From: Agromyces terreus
GTDB lineage: Bacteria; Actinomycetota; Actinomycetes; Actinomycetales; Microbacteriaceae
Assembly (NCBI RefSeq): GCF_009749465.1
Contig: NZ_WBIS01000008.1
Coordinates: forward strand, 62,001-126,000
Length of the DNA: 64,000 bases
Direction of reading: 5' to 3'
Below are positions 17,896 through 26,129 of this stretch, in pieces. Each line of letters opens with the position of its first letter. Position 1 is the stretch's first letter. The notes beneath the pieces were generated by a model. That model made no database searches, was not told the DNA's origin, and saw only the letters and a list, made by a program, of their open reading frames with translations. A program made the position numbers and the translations under genes.

Positions 17896-18998
17896 GCCAG
17901 GTATCCACCGCCCCCACCACCCTCGACGCTCCAGCAGCCGTGCCCGCCGGAGCGCCCGGGTGGGAGCCCGACGCGTGGCTGCGCGACTTCCTCGGGGCGG
18001 AGCGCACCGCGTTCTGGCAGCGTTCGCGCACCCCCTACTCGCCCACCGTGCACGTCGAGCGCGCGGCCGACGGCGAGCCGCTCGCCGCGGTGCTCACCAC
18101 GCGTCGGCCGAGCACCGCCGCGGTCAAGATCGTCGAACTGCACCACACGGATGCCGCGGCGGCCCGCCGCGCGATCGAGCACGTCGTCGCCGACTCGGCC
18201 GAACGGGGCGACGCCGCCGTGAAGTGGGAGCTGCGCGGCGAGACCGCCCCGCCCGCGCTCGCCGCCGAGCTCGGGTTCGCACCGATGCGCGCGCCGCACC
18301 CGTCGGCCGACGGCACCGTCGGGGTGCGCGGACTCGTGCGCTGGCACCGGCCCGTCCCCCACGACGAGGCGCCGTACTACGGGCAGACCACGCTCTACAC
18401 CTGCGGCGCGGTCGCGGGCCTGCTCGCGGCGACCCTCGCCGGGGCGTCCGGCTTCACCGGCGATGCCGGAGACCGCGACCTCGAGTTCGCCTTCTGGCGC
18501 CGCGCGAGCAACTACCCCGCATGCGAGCCCGTGGGCCTCGCCGTCGCGATGCGCGAGACCGTGGGCGAGGGCCGCACGGTCGAGGTGCACCTCGACACCG
18601 ATGAGCCCGTGCTGCTCGAGGAGTACACCGGGTTCGAGCACGACTTCCGTGCCGAGCTGCAACAGGAATCCCGTCGGCGGGCCGCCGCGCTTTCGGTGCC
18701 GGTCGTCACCGAGCGCATCGCGATCGACGAGGTCGTCCGACGCATCGCCGGCGGCGAGTCGGCGCTGCTGCTCATCGACGAGGCGCCCATGCACGGCGAG
18801 ACCGGGCCGCACTGGGTGCTCGCGCACGCCGTCGTTCCGGGCGAAGCGGTCGTGCTCATCCAGGACCCGTGGATCACGTCGGAGCGCGGCGAGACCTGGG
18901 TCGACACGCACGATCTCCCCGTCGCGGCATCCGACCTCGACCGCATGATCGCGTGGGGGCCCTCGGCGACCCGCGGCGTCGTCTTCGTCGGACGCTGA
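17892..18998 (+). CDS. GNAT-like plus C39-type cysteine peptidase fusion (DUF3335-like)
   Basis: 368 residues, no signal peptide, so cytosolic. The first half (about 40-140) has an acetyltransferase-like pattern: AAVKIVELHHTDAAAARRAI, then AELGFAPM, though no clear acetyl-CoA loop is seen, so it may be degenerate. The second half is papain-like: YYGQTTLYTCGAVAGLLAAT gives Gln165 and Cys171, GPHWVLAHAV gives His307 or His313, and IQDPW gives Asp325. This order matches the C39-like family (PF11814, from memory). The gene ends a translationally coupled peptide-transporter operon, suggesting it trims imported peptides or amide conjugates. Substrate unknown. GTG start, GTGA overlap; an earlier in-frame extension would run through the ATPase gene. 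Confidence 0.75.
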   Translation: MSQVSTAPTTLDAPAAVPAGAPGWEPDAWLRDFLGAERTAFWQRSRTPYSPTVHVERAADGEPLAAVLTTRRPSTAAVKIVELHHTDAAAARRAIEHVVADSAERGDAAVKWELRGETAPPALAAELGFAPMRAPHPSADGTVGVRGLVRWHRPVPHDEAPYYGQTTLYTCGAVAGLLAATLAGASGFTGDAGDRDLEFAFWRRASNYPACEPVGLAVAMRETVGEGRTVEVHLDTDEPVLLEEYTGFEHDFRAELQQESRRRAAALSVPVVTERIAIDEVVRRIAGGESALLLIDEAPMHGETGPHWVLAHAVVPGEAVVLIQDPWITSERGETWVDTHDLPVAASDLDRMIAWGPSATRGVVFVGR

Positions 18999-19023
18999 GC
19001 GGCGGGCGGGCGGAACGGCTCGG

Positions 19024-19048
19024 CTCAGCTCAGCTCAGCTCAGCTCAG
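19024..19048. repeat. CTCAG pentamer repeat, 5 copies
   Basis: Five perfect CTCAG units end inside the last codons of the 47-residue gene and include its stop. Because the stop comes at the edge, slippage would not change the protein. Confidence 0.9.
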
Positions 19049-19188
19049 GTGAGCAGGCCCCAGATGCCCGACCCCAGAAGGTAGGCGCCGATCGCCCCGA
19101 CGACGATCCAGATCGCGAGGCGGGCGTTCGACGGGCGCTTGGGGTCGGGCTCGGGCTCGAGTTCGCTCTTCGGGAGGTAGTCGTTCAT
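19045..19188 (-). CDS. 47-residue single-helix membrane protein
   Basis: MNDYLPKSELEPEPDPKRPS, then one transmembrane helix (RLAIWIVVGAIGAYLLGSGI) and a short end WGLLT. The acidic/proline N-terminus would face the cytoplasm. It lies 31 nt after lysS and is probably the last gene of that transcript. Similar tiny proteins follow lysS-like genes in relatives only as far as I can guess; function unknown. Confidence 0.65.
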   Translation of the reverse strand: MNDYLPKSELEPEPDPKRPSNARLAIWIVVGAIGAYLLGSGIWGLLT

Positions 19189-19219
19189 CTGCGGCATCCG
19201 CTCGTCTCGGTTCGGGCCG

Positions 19220-20761
19220 CTACTTGACGAGCGGGAAGAGGATGGTCTCGCGGATGCCGAGACCCGTGAGCGCCATGAGAAGGCGGTCGATGCCCATGCC
19301 CATGCCGCCCGACGGCGGCATGCCGAACTCGAGCGCGCGCAAGAACTCCTCGTCGAGGCGCATGGCCTCGGGGTCGCCGCCCGCGGCGAGCTTCGCCTGC
19401 TCGACGAAGCGCTCGCGCTGCACGACGGGGTCGACGAGCTCGGAGTAGCCGGTGGCCAGCTCGAAGCCGCGCACGTAGAGATCCCACTTCTCGACCACGC
19501 CGGGCGTGCTGCGGTGCCCGCGCACGAGCGGGGAGGTGTCGAGCGGGAAGTCCATCACGAAGGTGGGCCGTTCGAGCCCGCCCTTGATGTGGTGCTCCCA
19601 CAGCTCTTCGACGTACTTACCGGGCAGGGGGTGCTCGACCTCGACGCCCGCCTCGTCGGCGAGCTGCTTCAGGCGCTCGATCGGGGTCTCGGCCGTGATC
19701 TGCTCGCCGACCGCCTCGGAGAGCGTGCCGTACATCGAGATGCGGTCCCACTCGCCGCCGAGGTCGAACTCGGTGCCGTCGGCCCAGGTGACCACGTGCG
19801 AACCGCTCGTCTCGAGCGCGGCGTCTTGGATGAGGCGCTGCGTGAGGTCGGCCATGGTCGTGTAGTCGCCGTAGGCCTCGTACGCCTCAAGCATCGCGAA
19901 CTCGGGGCTGTGCGTAGAGTCGGCGCCCTCGTTGCGGAAGTTGCGGTTGATCTCGAACACCCGGTCGATGCCGCCGACCACGGCGCGCTTGAGGTACAGC
20001 TCGGGGGCGATGCGCAGATAGAGCTCGGTGTCGAACGCGTTCGAGTGGGTCACGAACGGACGAGCGGATGCCCCGCCGTGCATGACCTGGAGCATGGGCG
20101 TCTCGACCTCGACGAACCCGAGCCCGGCGAACGTGCGGCGCAGGCTCGCGTTGGTCTTGGCGCGGTCGAGCACGTTCTTGCGCGCCTGCTCGCGGGCGAT
20201 GAGGTCGAGGTAGCGGCTGCGCACCCGGGTCTCTTCGCTGAGGTCGTTGTGCAGGTTCGGCAGCGGCAGGATCGCCTTGGACGCGATCTGCCACTCGTTC
20301 ACCATGATCGAGAGCTCGCCGCGGCGGCTCGTGATGACCTCGCCGGCGACGAACACGTGGTCGCCCAGGTCGACGAGCTCCTTCCAGTCGGCCAGCGACT
20401 GCTCGCCGACCTCGGCGAGCGAGACCATCGCCTGCACGCGGCTGCCGTCGCCCGACTGGAGGGTCGCGAAGCAGAGCTTGCCCGTGTTGCGCGAGAACAC
20501 GACGCGCCCCGCGAGGCCGACCTGCTCGCCGCTGGCCTCGTCGACGCCGAGGCCCACGAAGCGGTCGCGCACCTGCGGGATGGTCGTGGTGATCGGCAGG
20601 CGCACCGGATAGGCGCCGCCGCCGAGGTCGTCGGAAGCCGCGATCAGCCGCTCGCGCTTGGCGAGCCGCACGACCTTCTGCTCGGAGATCTCGGCCGCGG
20701 TGGGCTCGTCGGCGGGCTGTGCGGCACCCTGGGGGGCGGCATCCGTCTGGGTCTCGGCCAT
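19220..20761 (-). CDS. lysS: Lysyl-tRNA synthetase, class II
   Basis: Charges tRNA-Lys; 513 residues. Seen: an N-terminal Ala/Glu-rich extension (about 25 residues), an OB-fold anticodon-binding domain (VGLAGRVVFSRNTGKLCFAT), class II motif 1 GFVEVETPML, motif 2 FRNEGADSTHSPEF, and motif 3 GMGMGIDRLLMALTG near the C-terminus. Actinobacterial gene order (panC then lysS) is kept, but with a 74-nt gap, so it likely has its own promoter. Confidence 0.96.
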   Translation of the reverse strand: MAETQTDAAPQGAAQPADEPTAAEISEQKVVRLAKRERLIAASDDLGGGAYPVRLPITTTIPQVRDRFVGLGVDEASGEQVGLAGRVVFSRNTGKLCFATLQSGDGSRVQAMVSLAEVGEQSLADWKELVDLGDHVFVAGEVITSRRGELSIMVNEWQIASKAILPLPNLHNDLSEETRVRSRYLDLIAREQARKNVLDRAKTNASLRRTFAGLGFVEVETPMLQVMHGGASARPFVTHSNAFDTELYLRIAPELYLKRAVVGGIDRVFEINRNFRNEGADSTHSPEFAMLEAYEAYGDYTTMADLTQRLIQDAALETSGSHVVTWADGTEFDLGGEWDRISMYGTLSEAVGEQITAETPIERLKQLADEAGVEVEHPLPGKYVEELWEHHIKGGLERPTFVMDFPLDTSPLVRGHRSTPGVVEKWDLYVRGFELATGYSELVDPVVQRERFVEQAKLAAGGDPEAMRLDEEFLRALEFGMPPSGGMGMGIDRLLMALTGLGIRETILFPLVK

Positions 20762-20794
20762 CGTTCTCTCTCGTCGCGGGGCACGTGCCCGACC

Positions 20795-20800
20795 AGCCTA
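20795..20800 (-). promoter_or_regulatory. -10 box of lysS (TAGGCT)
   Basis: TAGGCT in the panC-lysS gap, about 33 nt before the lysS ATG. The short leader contains a GAGAGAG purine run that may act as ribosome binding site. Confidence 0.4.
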
Positions 20801-20835
20801 CTCAGCCCGGGCTGGACGCACGCTCCGCGCGGCGG

Positions 20836-21714
20836 CTACGACGCGAGGATCACGGCGCGGTTGTCGATGAGGCGGGTCGACCCGACGTTCGCGGCGACGA
20901 GCGCGAGCGCGGGGCCCGACGCGTCGGCGGCGACCGGGAGGAAGGTCTCGGGGTCGACGATCACGAAGTAGTCGAGCTCGACGCCGTCGTGGTCGCCGAA
21001 CGCCGCGACCGCCTCGGCCAGTGCCTCGTCGACGCCCTCCCCCGCGGAATCGGCGGCCGCGCCGAGCGCCTCCGAGAGCACGAGCGCCGCCCGGCGCCCG
21101 GTGTCGTCGAGGAACCGGTTGCGACTCGAGAGCGCGAGGCCGTCGGCCTCGCGCACGGTCGGCACGACGTCGACCTCGAGCCGCAGGTCGAGGTCGCGGA
21201 CCATGCGGCGCACAAGGAAGACCTGCTGGGCGTCCTTCTGCCCGAACACGGCGACGTCGGGCTGCGCGATCGAGAAGAGCTTCGCGACGACCGTGAGCAT
21301 GCCGTCGAAGTGCCCGGGCCGCGAGGCGCCCTCGTAGAGCCCGCCGACCGAGCCGGCCACGACGCGCGTCGGGCTCGCCCCGGCGGGGTACATCTCGGCG
21401 ACGGACGGCGCGAACACGACCTCGACGCCGAGCCCGGCCAGGGCCGCCACGTCGGCGTCGAGCGTGCGCGGGTACCGGTCGAGGTCTTCGCTCGGGCCGA
21501 ACTGCAGCGGGTTCACGAAGATCGACACGACGACCACGTCGGCGAGCTCGCGGGCCCGTCGCACGAGCGCGAGATGCCCCTCGTGCAGCGCGCCCATGGT
21601 CGGCACCAGGGCGACGGATGCCCCGCCCCGGCGTCGCTCGTCGAGGGCCGCTCGCAGCCCGGAGATGGTGCTCACGACGCGGGTCGCCTCTGCGCGCTTC
21701 GCCGCCTCGGTCAC
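20836..21714 (-). CDS. panC: Pantothenate synthetase PanC
   Basis: Joins pantoate and beta-alanine to form pantothenate, the coenzyme A precursor. 292 residues. Seen: VPTMGALHEGHLALVRRARE with the HxGH nucleotide-binding motif, IFVNPLQFGPSEDLDRYPRT, VFGQKDAQQ, and SSRNRFLDD. GTG start chosen at the GTGA overlap with the DUF2520 gene. panD, which often follows panC in actinobacteria, is not here. Confidence 0.95.
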   Translation of the reverse strand: MTEAAKRAEATRVVSTISGLRAALDERRRGGASVALVPTMGALHEGHLALVRRARELADVVVVSIFVNPLQFGPSEDLDRYPRTLDADVAALAGLGVEVVFAPSVAEMYPAGASPTRVVAGSVGGLYEGASRPGHFDGMLTVVAKLFSIAQPDVAVFGQKDAQQVFLVRRMVRDLDLRLEVDVVPTVREADGLALSSRNRFLDDTGRRAALVLSEALGAAADSAGEGVDEALAEAVAAFGDHDGVELDYFVIVDPETFLPVAADASGPALALVAANVGSTRLIDNRAVILAS

Positions 21715-22466
21715 GTGGCCCCTCCCAGCGGCCGATCGTCGTCGGCCCCGTCGATCGTACTCGCACCGTCGAGGCGCGGCCCCGGGTCGTGCCTGGCGAG
21801 GGCGTTCTCGACGGCGCTGCGCACGAGCGGCGCGAGCACCGCGCCCGGCCGGGTCACGCCGATGCCGTCGAGGAGCCCGCTGGCCTGATCGACGATCGCG
21901 CTCGAGAACGAGACGGCCGTGTCGATCGCCTCGCCGTAGGCGGCGCGGTCGGCCTCGCCGACGATGAACGGTTCGCCGCCCATCTCGACGACGAGCGCCT
22001 GACCGATCGGCAGCACGGGGGCCGGCGCGGTCACGGCGAACCACGTGCCCGGCAGCCGCGCGAGGTCGATGCTCGTGCCGGTGAAGGTCATCGCGGGGTG
22101 CACCGCGAGCGGGATCGCGCCCGCTCGCCGCGCGGGATCGAGCACGGCCGTGCCGTGCCGGGCGTTCGTGTGGAGCACGAGCTGCCCCGGCTGCCAGACC
22201 CCTGCCTCGGCGAGGCCCGCGACCAGGCCGGCGAGTTCGGATTCGGCCACCGCGAGCAGCACGAGCTCGCTGCGCTCGACGATCTCGGGAACCGTGAGCA
22301 CGGGCACCGAGGGGAGCATGGCGGCGGCCCGCTCGCGGCTCGCCGCCGAGACCGCGGCGATGCCGGTGAGCCCGTGGCCAGCGCCCGCGAGGGCCGCGGC
22401 CAGCACGGCGCCCACCCGTCCGGCGCCGATGGTTCCGACGCCGAGGCGCCCCGGTCGTTCGCTCAT
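21711..22466 (-). CDS. Rossmann-like and DUF2520 domain protein
   Basis: 251 residues. N-terminal NAD(P)-binding fold with GVGTIGAGRVGAVLAAALAG, then a helical DUF2520 domain (HPAMTFTGTSIDLARLPGTW; ALVVEMGGEPF; GLLDGIGVTRPGAVLAPLV). It corresponds in position to M. tuberculosis Rv3603c, directly upstream of panC. Ketopantoate reductase is a tempting guess because of the neighbour, but the fold differs from PanE; the reaction is unknown. It is overlapped by 4 nt at both ends. Confidence 0.85.
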   Translation of the reverse strand: MSERPGRLGVGTIGAGRVGAVLAAALAGAGHGLTGIAAVSAASRERAAAMLPSVPVLTVPEIVERSELVLLAVAESELAGLVAGLAEAGVWQPGQLVLHTNARHGTAVLDPARRAGAIPLAVHPAMTFTGTSIDLARLPGTWFAVTAPAPVLPIGQALVVEMGGEPFIVGEADRAAYGEAIDTAVSFSSAIVDQASGLLDGIGVTRPGAVLAPLVRSAVENALARHDPGPRLDGASTIDGADDDRPLGGAT

Positions 22467-24199
22467 GCGGGTGCCTCCGTCCGCGCGATCGCGCCCCAGT
22501 GATGGCTCTCGTCGGATGCCGCCCAGGTCACGGCGTCGGCGGCGAGCCGCTCGAACAGGTCGCGGCCCTCGGCGGTCTCGATGACCGGCAGCACGACCTG
22601 CACCGGACCCGAGACGGTGTGCACGCGCACCGCCGCGAGGTCGAGCAGACGACCGACCGGGCCGCGCGAGAGCGCGACGGACTGCACGCGGGCGAGCGGC
22701 ATGAGCACGAGCGAACGCGTGAGCGCGCCCGTGCGGAACAGGGCGACGCCCGAACCGGCGGCCCAGCCGATGCGACGCCTCGAGAACGGCCGCAGCCAGG
22801 CCGCGCGCCGCGGCGTCGCCGTGAACCCGCCGCCGGCGCCGCGCCCGGTGAGCCCGACCGCGACGAGCGGCTCGACGGCGCCCGCCGACTCGGGCAGCAG
22901 CAGCGCGAGCACGCGCCCCACGTCGGCCGCCGACCCGACGGGCAGCACGATCGTGCGCTGCGCCTGCTCGCTCGACGCGCTCATCGACTGCCCAGCGAGG
23001 TTGACCTTGACGCTCCACCAGCCGAACGGGCGCCAGAGGATCCACTGGGTCACCGAGACGGCGTGCACCCGCCCGGGCGGGATGGTCTGGTTCGCGGTCG
23101 AGAGCAGGCCGTAGCCGATGCGCACGCCGTCGGGCGTGCCGGCGATCGAGTACCGCAGCGATTTCGTGATGCGCGACCACAGGTAGCCGACGAGGCCGAT
23201 GACGGCGGGGATGAACGAGAAGATGACCCAGCTCTGCCCGTTGGCGATGCCCACGACGATGACGGCGACGAACACGAGGATCGAGATGGTCGTGCCGCCG
23301 AGCAGCGTCGAGGCGATCACGCGCCCGACCGAGAGGTGCACGACCGACGCGGGCGGCGCCAGCGACGGGTCGAGCTCCGGCGCGAGGAACTCGTCGACCC
23401 GCCGGCCGATGACGGCCGAGACGGGGCCGTGGGCGGATGCCGCGGGCGAGCCGGTGCCCGCGGGATCGCCCGGCACCGCGACATCTCCCGGCACCGAGGC
23501 ATCCGTCGCCCCCGCGGCATCGACCGGCATCGAGGCATCCGTCGCCCCCGCGACGCTCACCGTGATGCCCGCGACGCCCGGGGCCGCCGCCTTCGAGCGT
23601 TCGGCCCGCGCACCCGAGGCCAACCGCAGGATGTCGGCGCGCAGCCCGTCGGCCAGCGCCGACGCGAGGTAGGAGAGCTGCACGTTGCCGGACTGCCCCG
23701 CGACCGAGACGTCGAGCTTCGCAGTGCCGAAGAGCCGCGCGAACAGTGGCCGCGCGATGTTGACCCCCTGCACCCGATCGAGCCGCGCCGACCGGTGCGA
23801 ACGGAACAGGATGCCGCTGCGGACCTCGACCGCCTCGCCCGTGATGCGGAACGTGTGCATGCGCCACGACAACCAGAACCCGACGATGACCGCGATCACG
23901 ACCGCCGCGACCGCGAGCAGCGCCCAGCCGACCTGGCCGTTCAGCACGATCGCGCCGACCGGGTCGTTCGCCCAGTCGTTCTGCCACTCGCCGTAGTTCG
24001 AATCCAACTCGTCGCCGAGGTCGGGCACGAAGACGAAGACGAACATGTCGACGATGCGCTCGCGCAGATTCGCGATGACGAACCCGAGCACGGCGATGAA
24101 CACGAGCCCACCCCGCAGGAGCGGACTCGCCGGATGCAGCCGATGCCATTCGCCGTCGGCGAGCGGCGTGACCGTCTTCGGGGGGACCGGAGCGGTCAC
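22463..24199 (-). CDS. PH-domain membrane protein (YdbT-like)
   Basis: 578 residues. Several transmembrane helices alternate with bacterial PH domains (bPH2): HTFRITGEAVEVRSGILFRS with RLDRVQGVNIARPLFARLFG, and RYSIAGTPDGVRIGYGLLST with HAVSVTQWILWRPFGWWSV. A third is near the C-terminus (SLVLMPLARVQSVALSRGPV). Between the first two lies a roughly 60-residue low-complexity segment rich in VAGATDASMP-like repeats that is probably disordered. Bacillus YdbS/YdbT relatives affect sensitivity to cell-envelope stress. GTG start at the GTGA overlap with the smaller PH gene. Confidence 0.85.
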   Translation of the reverse strand: MTAPVPPKTVTPLADGEWHRLHPASPLLRGGLVFIAVLGFVIANLRERIVDMFVFVFVPDLGDELDSNYGEWQNDWANDPVGAIVLNGQVGWALLAVAAVVIAVIVGFWLSWRMHTFRITGEAVEVRSGILFRSHRSARLDRVQGVNIARPLFARLFGTAKLDVSVAGQSGNVQLSYLASALADGLRADILRLASGARAERSKAAAPGVAGITVSVAGATDASMPVDAAGATDASVPGDVAVPGDPAGTGSPAASAHGPVSAVIGRRVDEFLAPELDPSLAPPASVVHLSVGRVIASTLLGGTTISILVFVAVIVVGIANGQSWVIFSFIPAVIGLVGYLWSRITKSLRYSIAGTPDGVRIGYGLLSTANQTIPPGRVHAVSVTQWILWRPFGWWSVKVNLAGQSMSASSEQAQRTIVLPVGSAADVGRVLALLLPESAGAVEPLVAVGLTGRGAGGGFTATPRRAAWLRPFSRRRIGWAAGSGVALFRTGALTRSLVLMPLARVQSVALSRGPVGRLLDLAAVRVHTVSGPVQVVLPVIETAEGRDLFERLAADAVTWAASDESHHWGAIARTEAPA

Positions 24200-24786
24200 A
24201 GGCCCGCCCGTCGGGACTCGGCCAGCGCCACCAGTTCGTCGCGCAGCCGCTCGGCGTCCTCGATCGGGAGGCCCGGCACCGACACCGCGGTCGCGGCCGC
24301 GGCGGTGACGAACTTCAGGTCGGCGAGTCCGAGCGCGCGCGCGACCGGGCCGCGCGTGACATCGACGAGCTGCATGCGCCCGTAGGGCACCGCCACCTGC
24401 CGCTGGTACATGATGCCGCGGCGGAACAGCAGGTCGTCGTCGCGCAGGCGGTAGCCGATCGAGCGCACGCGGCGCGGCTCGAACGCGATCGTCACGAGCG
24501 AGATCGCGCCCACCGCGATCGCGGCCCAGAGCGCCCACCACCAGTCGAACAGGAAGTACGCGACCAGGAACGCCGCGACGAAGAGCGCCGTGCCGACGAG
24601 CGAGCCGACGACCTCGACGATCACGTACTTGGGCGAGACCCGCTTCCATTCCTCGGAGCCGGATGCCTCCACCGCCGGCACGTCGTCGGCGGATGCCTCG
24701 GGGCTCGATGACTCGGGGCCGGCTGCCTCGGGGCTCGGCCAGGCCGACGGGTCGGCGTCGGGGTGCGGCACGTCGGAGTCAGGCAT
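24196..24786 (-). CDS. PH-domain membrane protein, small (YdbS-like)
   Basis: 196 residues: an acidic, Pro/Ser/Glu-rich cytoplasmic N-terminus (about 55 residues), two helices (VVGSLVGTALFVAAFLVAYF; WWALWAAIAVGAISLVTIAF), then one bPH2 domain (VRSIGYRLRDDDLLFRRGIM, RMQLVDVTRGPVARALGLAD). It pairs with the larger YdbT-like gene downstream. Equivalent to M. tuberculosis Rv3604c by position only. Confidence 0.82.
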   Translation of the reverse strand: MPDSDVPHPDADPSAWPSPEAAGPESSSPEASADDVPAVEASGSEEWKRVSPKYVIVEVVGSLVGTALFVAAFLVAYFLFDWWWALWAAIAVGAISLVTIAFEPRRVRSIGYRLRDDDLLFRRGIMYQRQVAVPYGRMQLVDVTRGPVARALGLADLKFVTAAAATAVSVPGLPIEDAERLRDELVALAESRRAGL

Positions 24787-25252
24787 GCGCGTGCTCGTCC
24801 TTCTCGGCTTCGGGGTCGTCGGGCGGGAGCGTGCAGAACTGCTCGGCGAGCAGCCCGCCCACGAGCAGCAGGGCCGCGCCGATGGCCGACGCGACGGCGA
24901 GCCACACCGTCGATGCCGACGGCAGCACCGTGCGCGTGAGCAGGAAGAGGGTGATGCCAACGCCGAATCCCAGCATCAGGGCGCCGCTGAGGCTGCTCGC
25001 CTTGGCGAGCACGGCGATGCGCATCGCGCGGAACGGATCGAGGTGCTTCGTCGAGTGCTGCCTGACGGCGCGGCGGATGGGCCAGGCCAGCGCCACGATG
25101 ATCGCCGCGACGCCGACGAGGGTGATCGACAGCGAGAGCGGGGGGACGATGGCCTTGCCGCCCCACGACACGACCGCGAGGTCGACGAGGTAGCCGAGCG
25201 CGGCGCCCACGATGACCGCGAACACCACGGCGCTCGGGTGGGTTCGCCTCAT
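24779..25252 (-). CDS. DUF3180 membrane protein
   Basis: 157 residues with four predicted transmembrane helices in two pairs (AVVFAVIVGAALGYLVDLAV; LSITLVGVAAIIVALAWPIR; SGALMLGFGVGITLFLLTR; LAVASAIGAALLLVGGLLAE) and a charged C-terminus. The family always sits after folK in actinobacteria (Rv3605c position in M. tuberculosis); no function is known. It overlaps folK by 4 nt and the next gene by 8 nt. Confidence 0.85.
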   Translation of the reverse strand: MRRTHPSAVVFAVIVGAALGYLVDLAVVSWGGKAIVPPLSLSITLVGVAAIIVALAWPIRRAVRQHSTKHLDPFRAMRIAVLAKASSLSGALMLGFGVGITLFLLTRTVLPSASTVWLAVASAIGAALLLVGGLLAEQFCTLPPDDPEAEKDEHAHA

Positions 25253-25737
25253 CGACGGGTCACCTCGTCGTGCGCCTGCGCGCGGAGGTCGGCGACGCGC
25301 CCCCGACCGGGGATGACCGCGTCGGGGTCGACGTCGAGCCAGGGCTGCAGCACGAAGGCGCGCTGCCAGGCCCTCGGGTGCGGCAGCTGCAGCCCGGTGT
25401 CGTCGATGACGAGCCCGTCGACGTCGATGAGGTCGAGGTCGAGCGTGCGATCGCCCCAGTGCTTCAGCCGCTGTCGGCCGTGCGCGGCCTCGATGTCGTG
25501 CAGCGCCGCGAGCAGCTGGTGCGGGGTGTGCGCGGTGGTCTCGAGCACGACGACGCCGTTGAGGTAGCCGGGTGCGTCGCGGTCGACGCCCGCGTCGGTG
25601 AGCGCGGGCGTCTCGTAGACGGGCGAGATGGCGACGAGCTCGACCCCGTCGAGCTCGGCCAGCTCGCGCATGGCCTCGGCGACGGTGGTCTCGCGGTCGC
25701 CGAGGTTGGCCCCGAACGCGATGACGGCGCGGCTCAT
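25249..25737 (-). CDS. folK: Hydroxymethyldihydropterin pyrophosphokinase FolK
   Basis: Transfers pyrophosphate from ATP to 6-hydroxymethyl-7,8-dihydropterin in folate synthesis. 162 residues. Seen: AFGANLGDRETTV, SPVYETPALTD, LHDIEAAHGRQRLKHWGDRT, LDLDLIDVDG and LPHPRAWQRAFVLQPW, the full HPPK signature set. ATGA overlap with folB upstream. Confidence 0.95.
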   Translation of the reverse strand: MSRAVIAFGANLGDRETTVAEAMRELAELDGVELVAISPVYETPALTDAGVDRDAPGYLNGVVVLETTAHTPHQLLAALHDIEAAHGRQRLKHWGDRTLDLDLIDVDGLVIDDTGLQLPHPRAWQRAFVLQPWLDVDPDAVIPGRGRVADLRAQAHDEVTRR

Positions 25738-26129
25738 GCTCGCCCCCGCACGATCGACACCGCGACATCCGCGAACGGGACGGTGATGGGCGCCTGCGGC
25801 TTGTGCACCGTCACCGCCGCCTCGATGGTCGCGGGGTAGGAGAGCGCGACCTCGGCCACGCGCTCGGCGACGGTCTCGATGAGGTCGACCGGATCGCCTT
25901 CGACGGCTGCGACGACCGCCTCGGCGAGTTCGCCGTAGTGCACGGTCTGCGCGAGATCGTCAGCGGATGCCGCAGCGCGGAGGTCGACGAGGACGGAGAC
26001 GTCGATGACGAACTCCTGCCCCTGCTCGCGCTCGAAGTCGAAGACGCCGTGGTTCGCCTGCACCCTGAGCCCGGTCAGGGTGATCCGGTCGCCCGGTCGT
26101 CGATCTCGCGGTTCAGCCACGGCTTCCAC
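25734..26129 (-). CDS. folB: Dihydroneopterin aldolase FolB
   Basis: Converts dihydroneopterin to hydroxymethyldihydropterin. 131 residues. Seen: ITLTGLRVQANHGVFDFERE with the catalytic Glu of the FolB opening, HYGELAEAVVAAVEG, and the C-terminal VTVHKPQAPI. The ATG start makes a 17-nt overlap with folP, longer than the 4-nt overlaps elsewhere in this operon; no better start lies inside the conserved part. Confidence 0.92.
   Translation of the reverse strand: MEAVAEPRDRRPGDRITLTGLRVQANHGVFDFEREQGQEFVIDVSVLVDLRAAASADDLAQTVHYGELAEAVVAAVEGDPVDLIETVAERVAEVALSYPATIEAAVTVHKPQAPITVPFADVAVSIVRGRA

Noticed and set aside
11644-18998. Horizontally acquired island
   Set aside because: Apart from the short AT-rich operator, base and codon use match the neighbours, and there is no integrase, transposase or flanking repeat.
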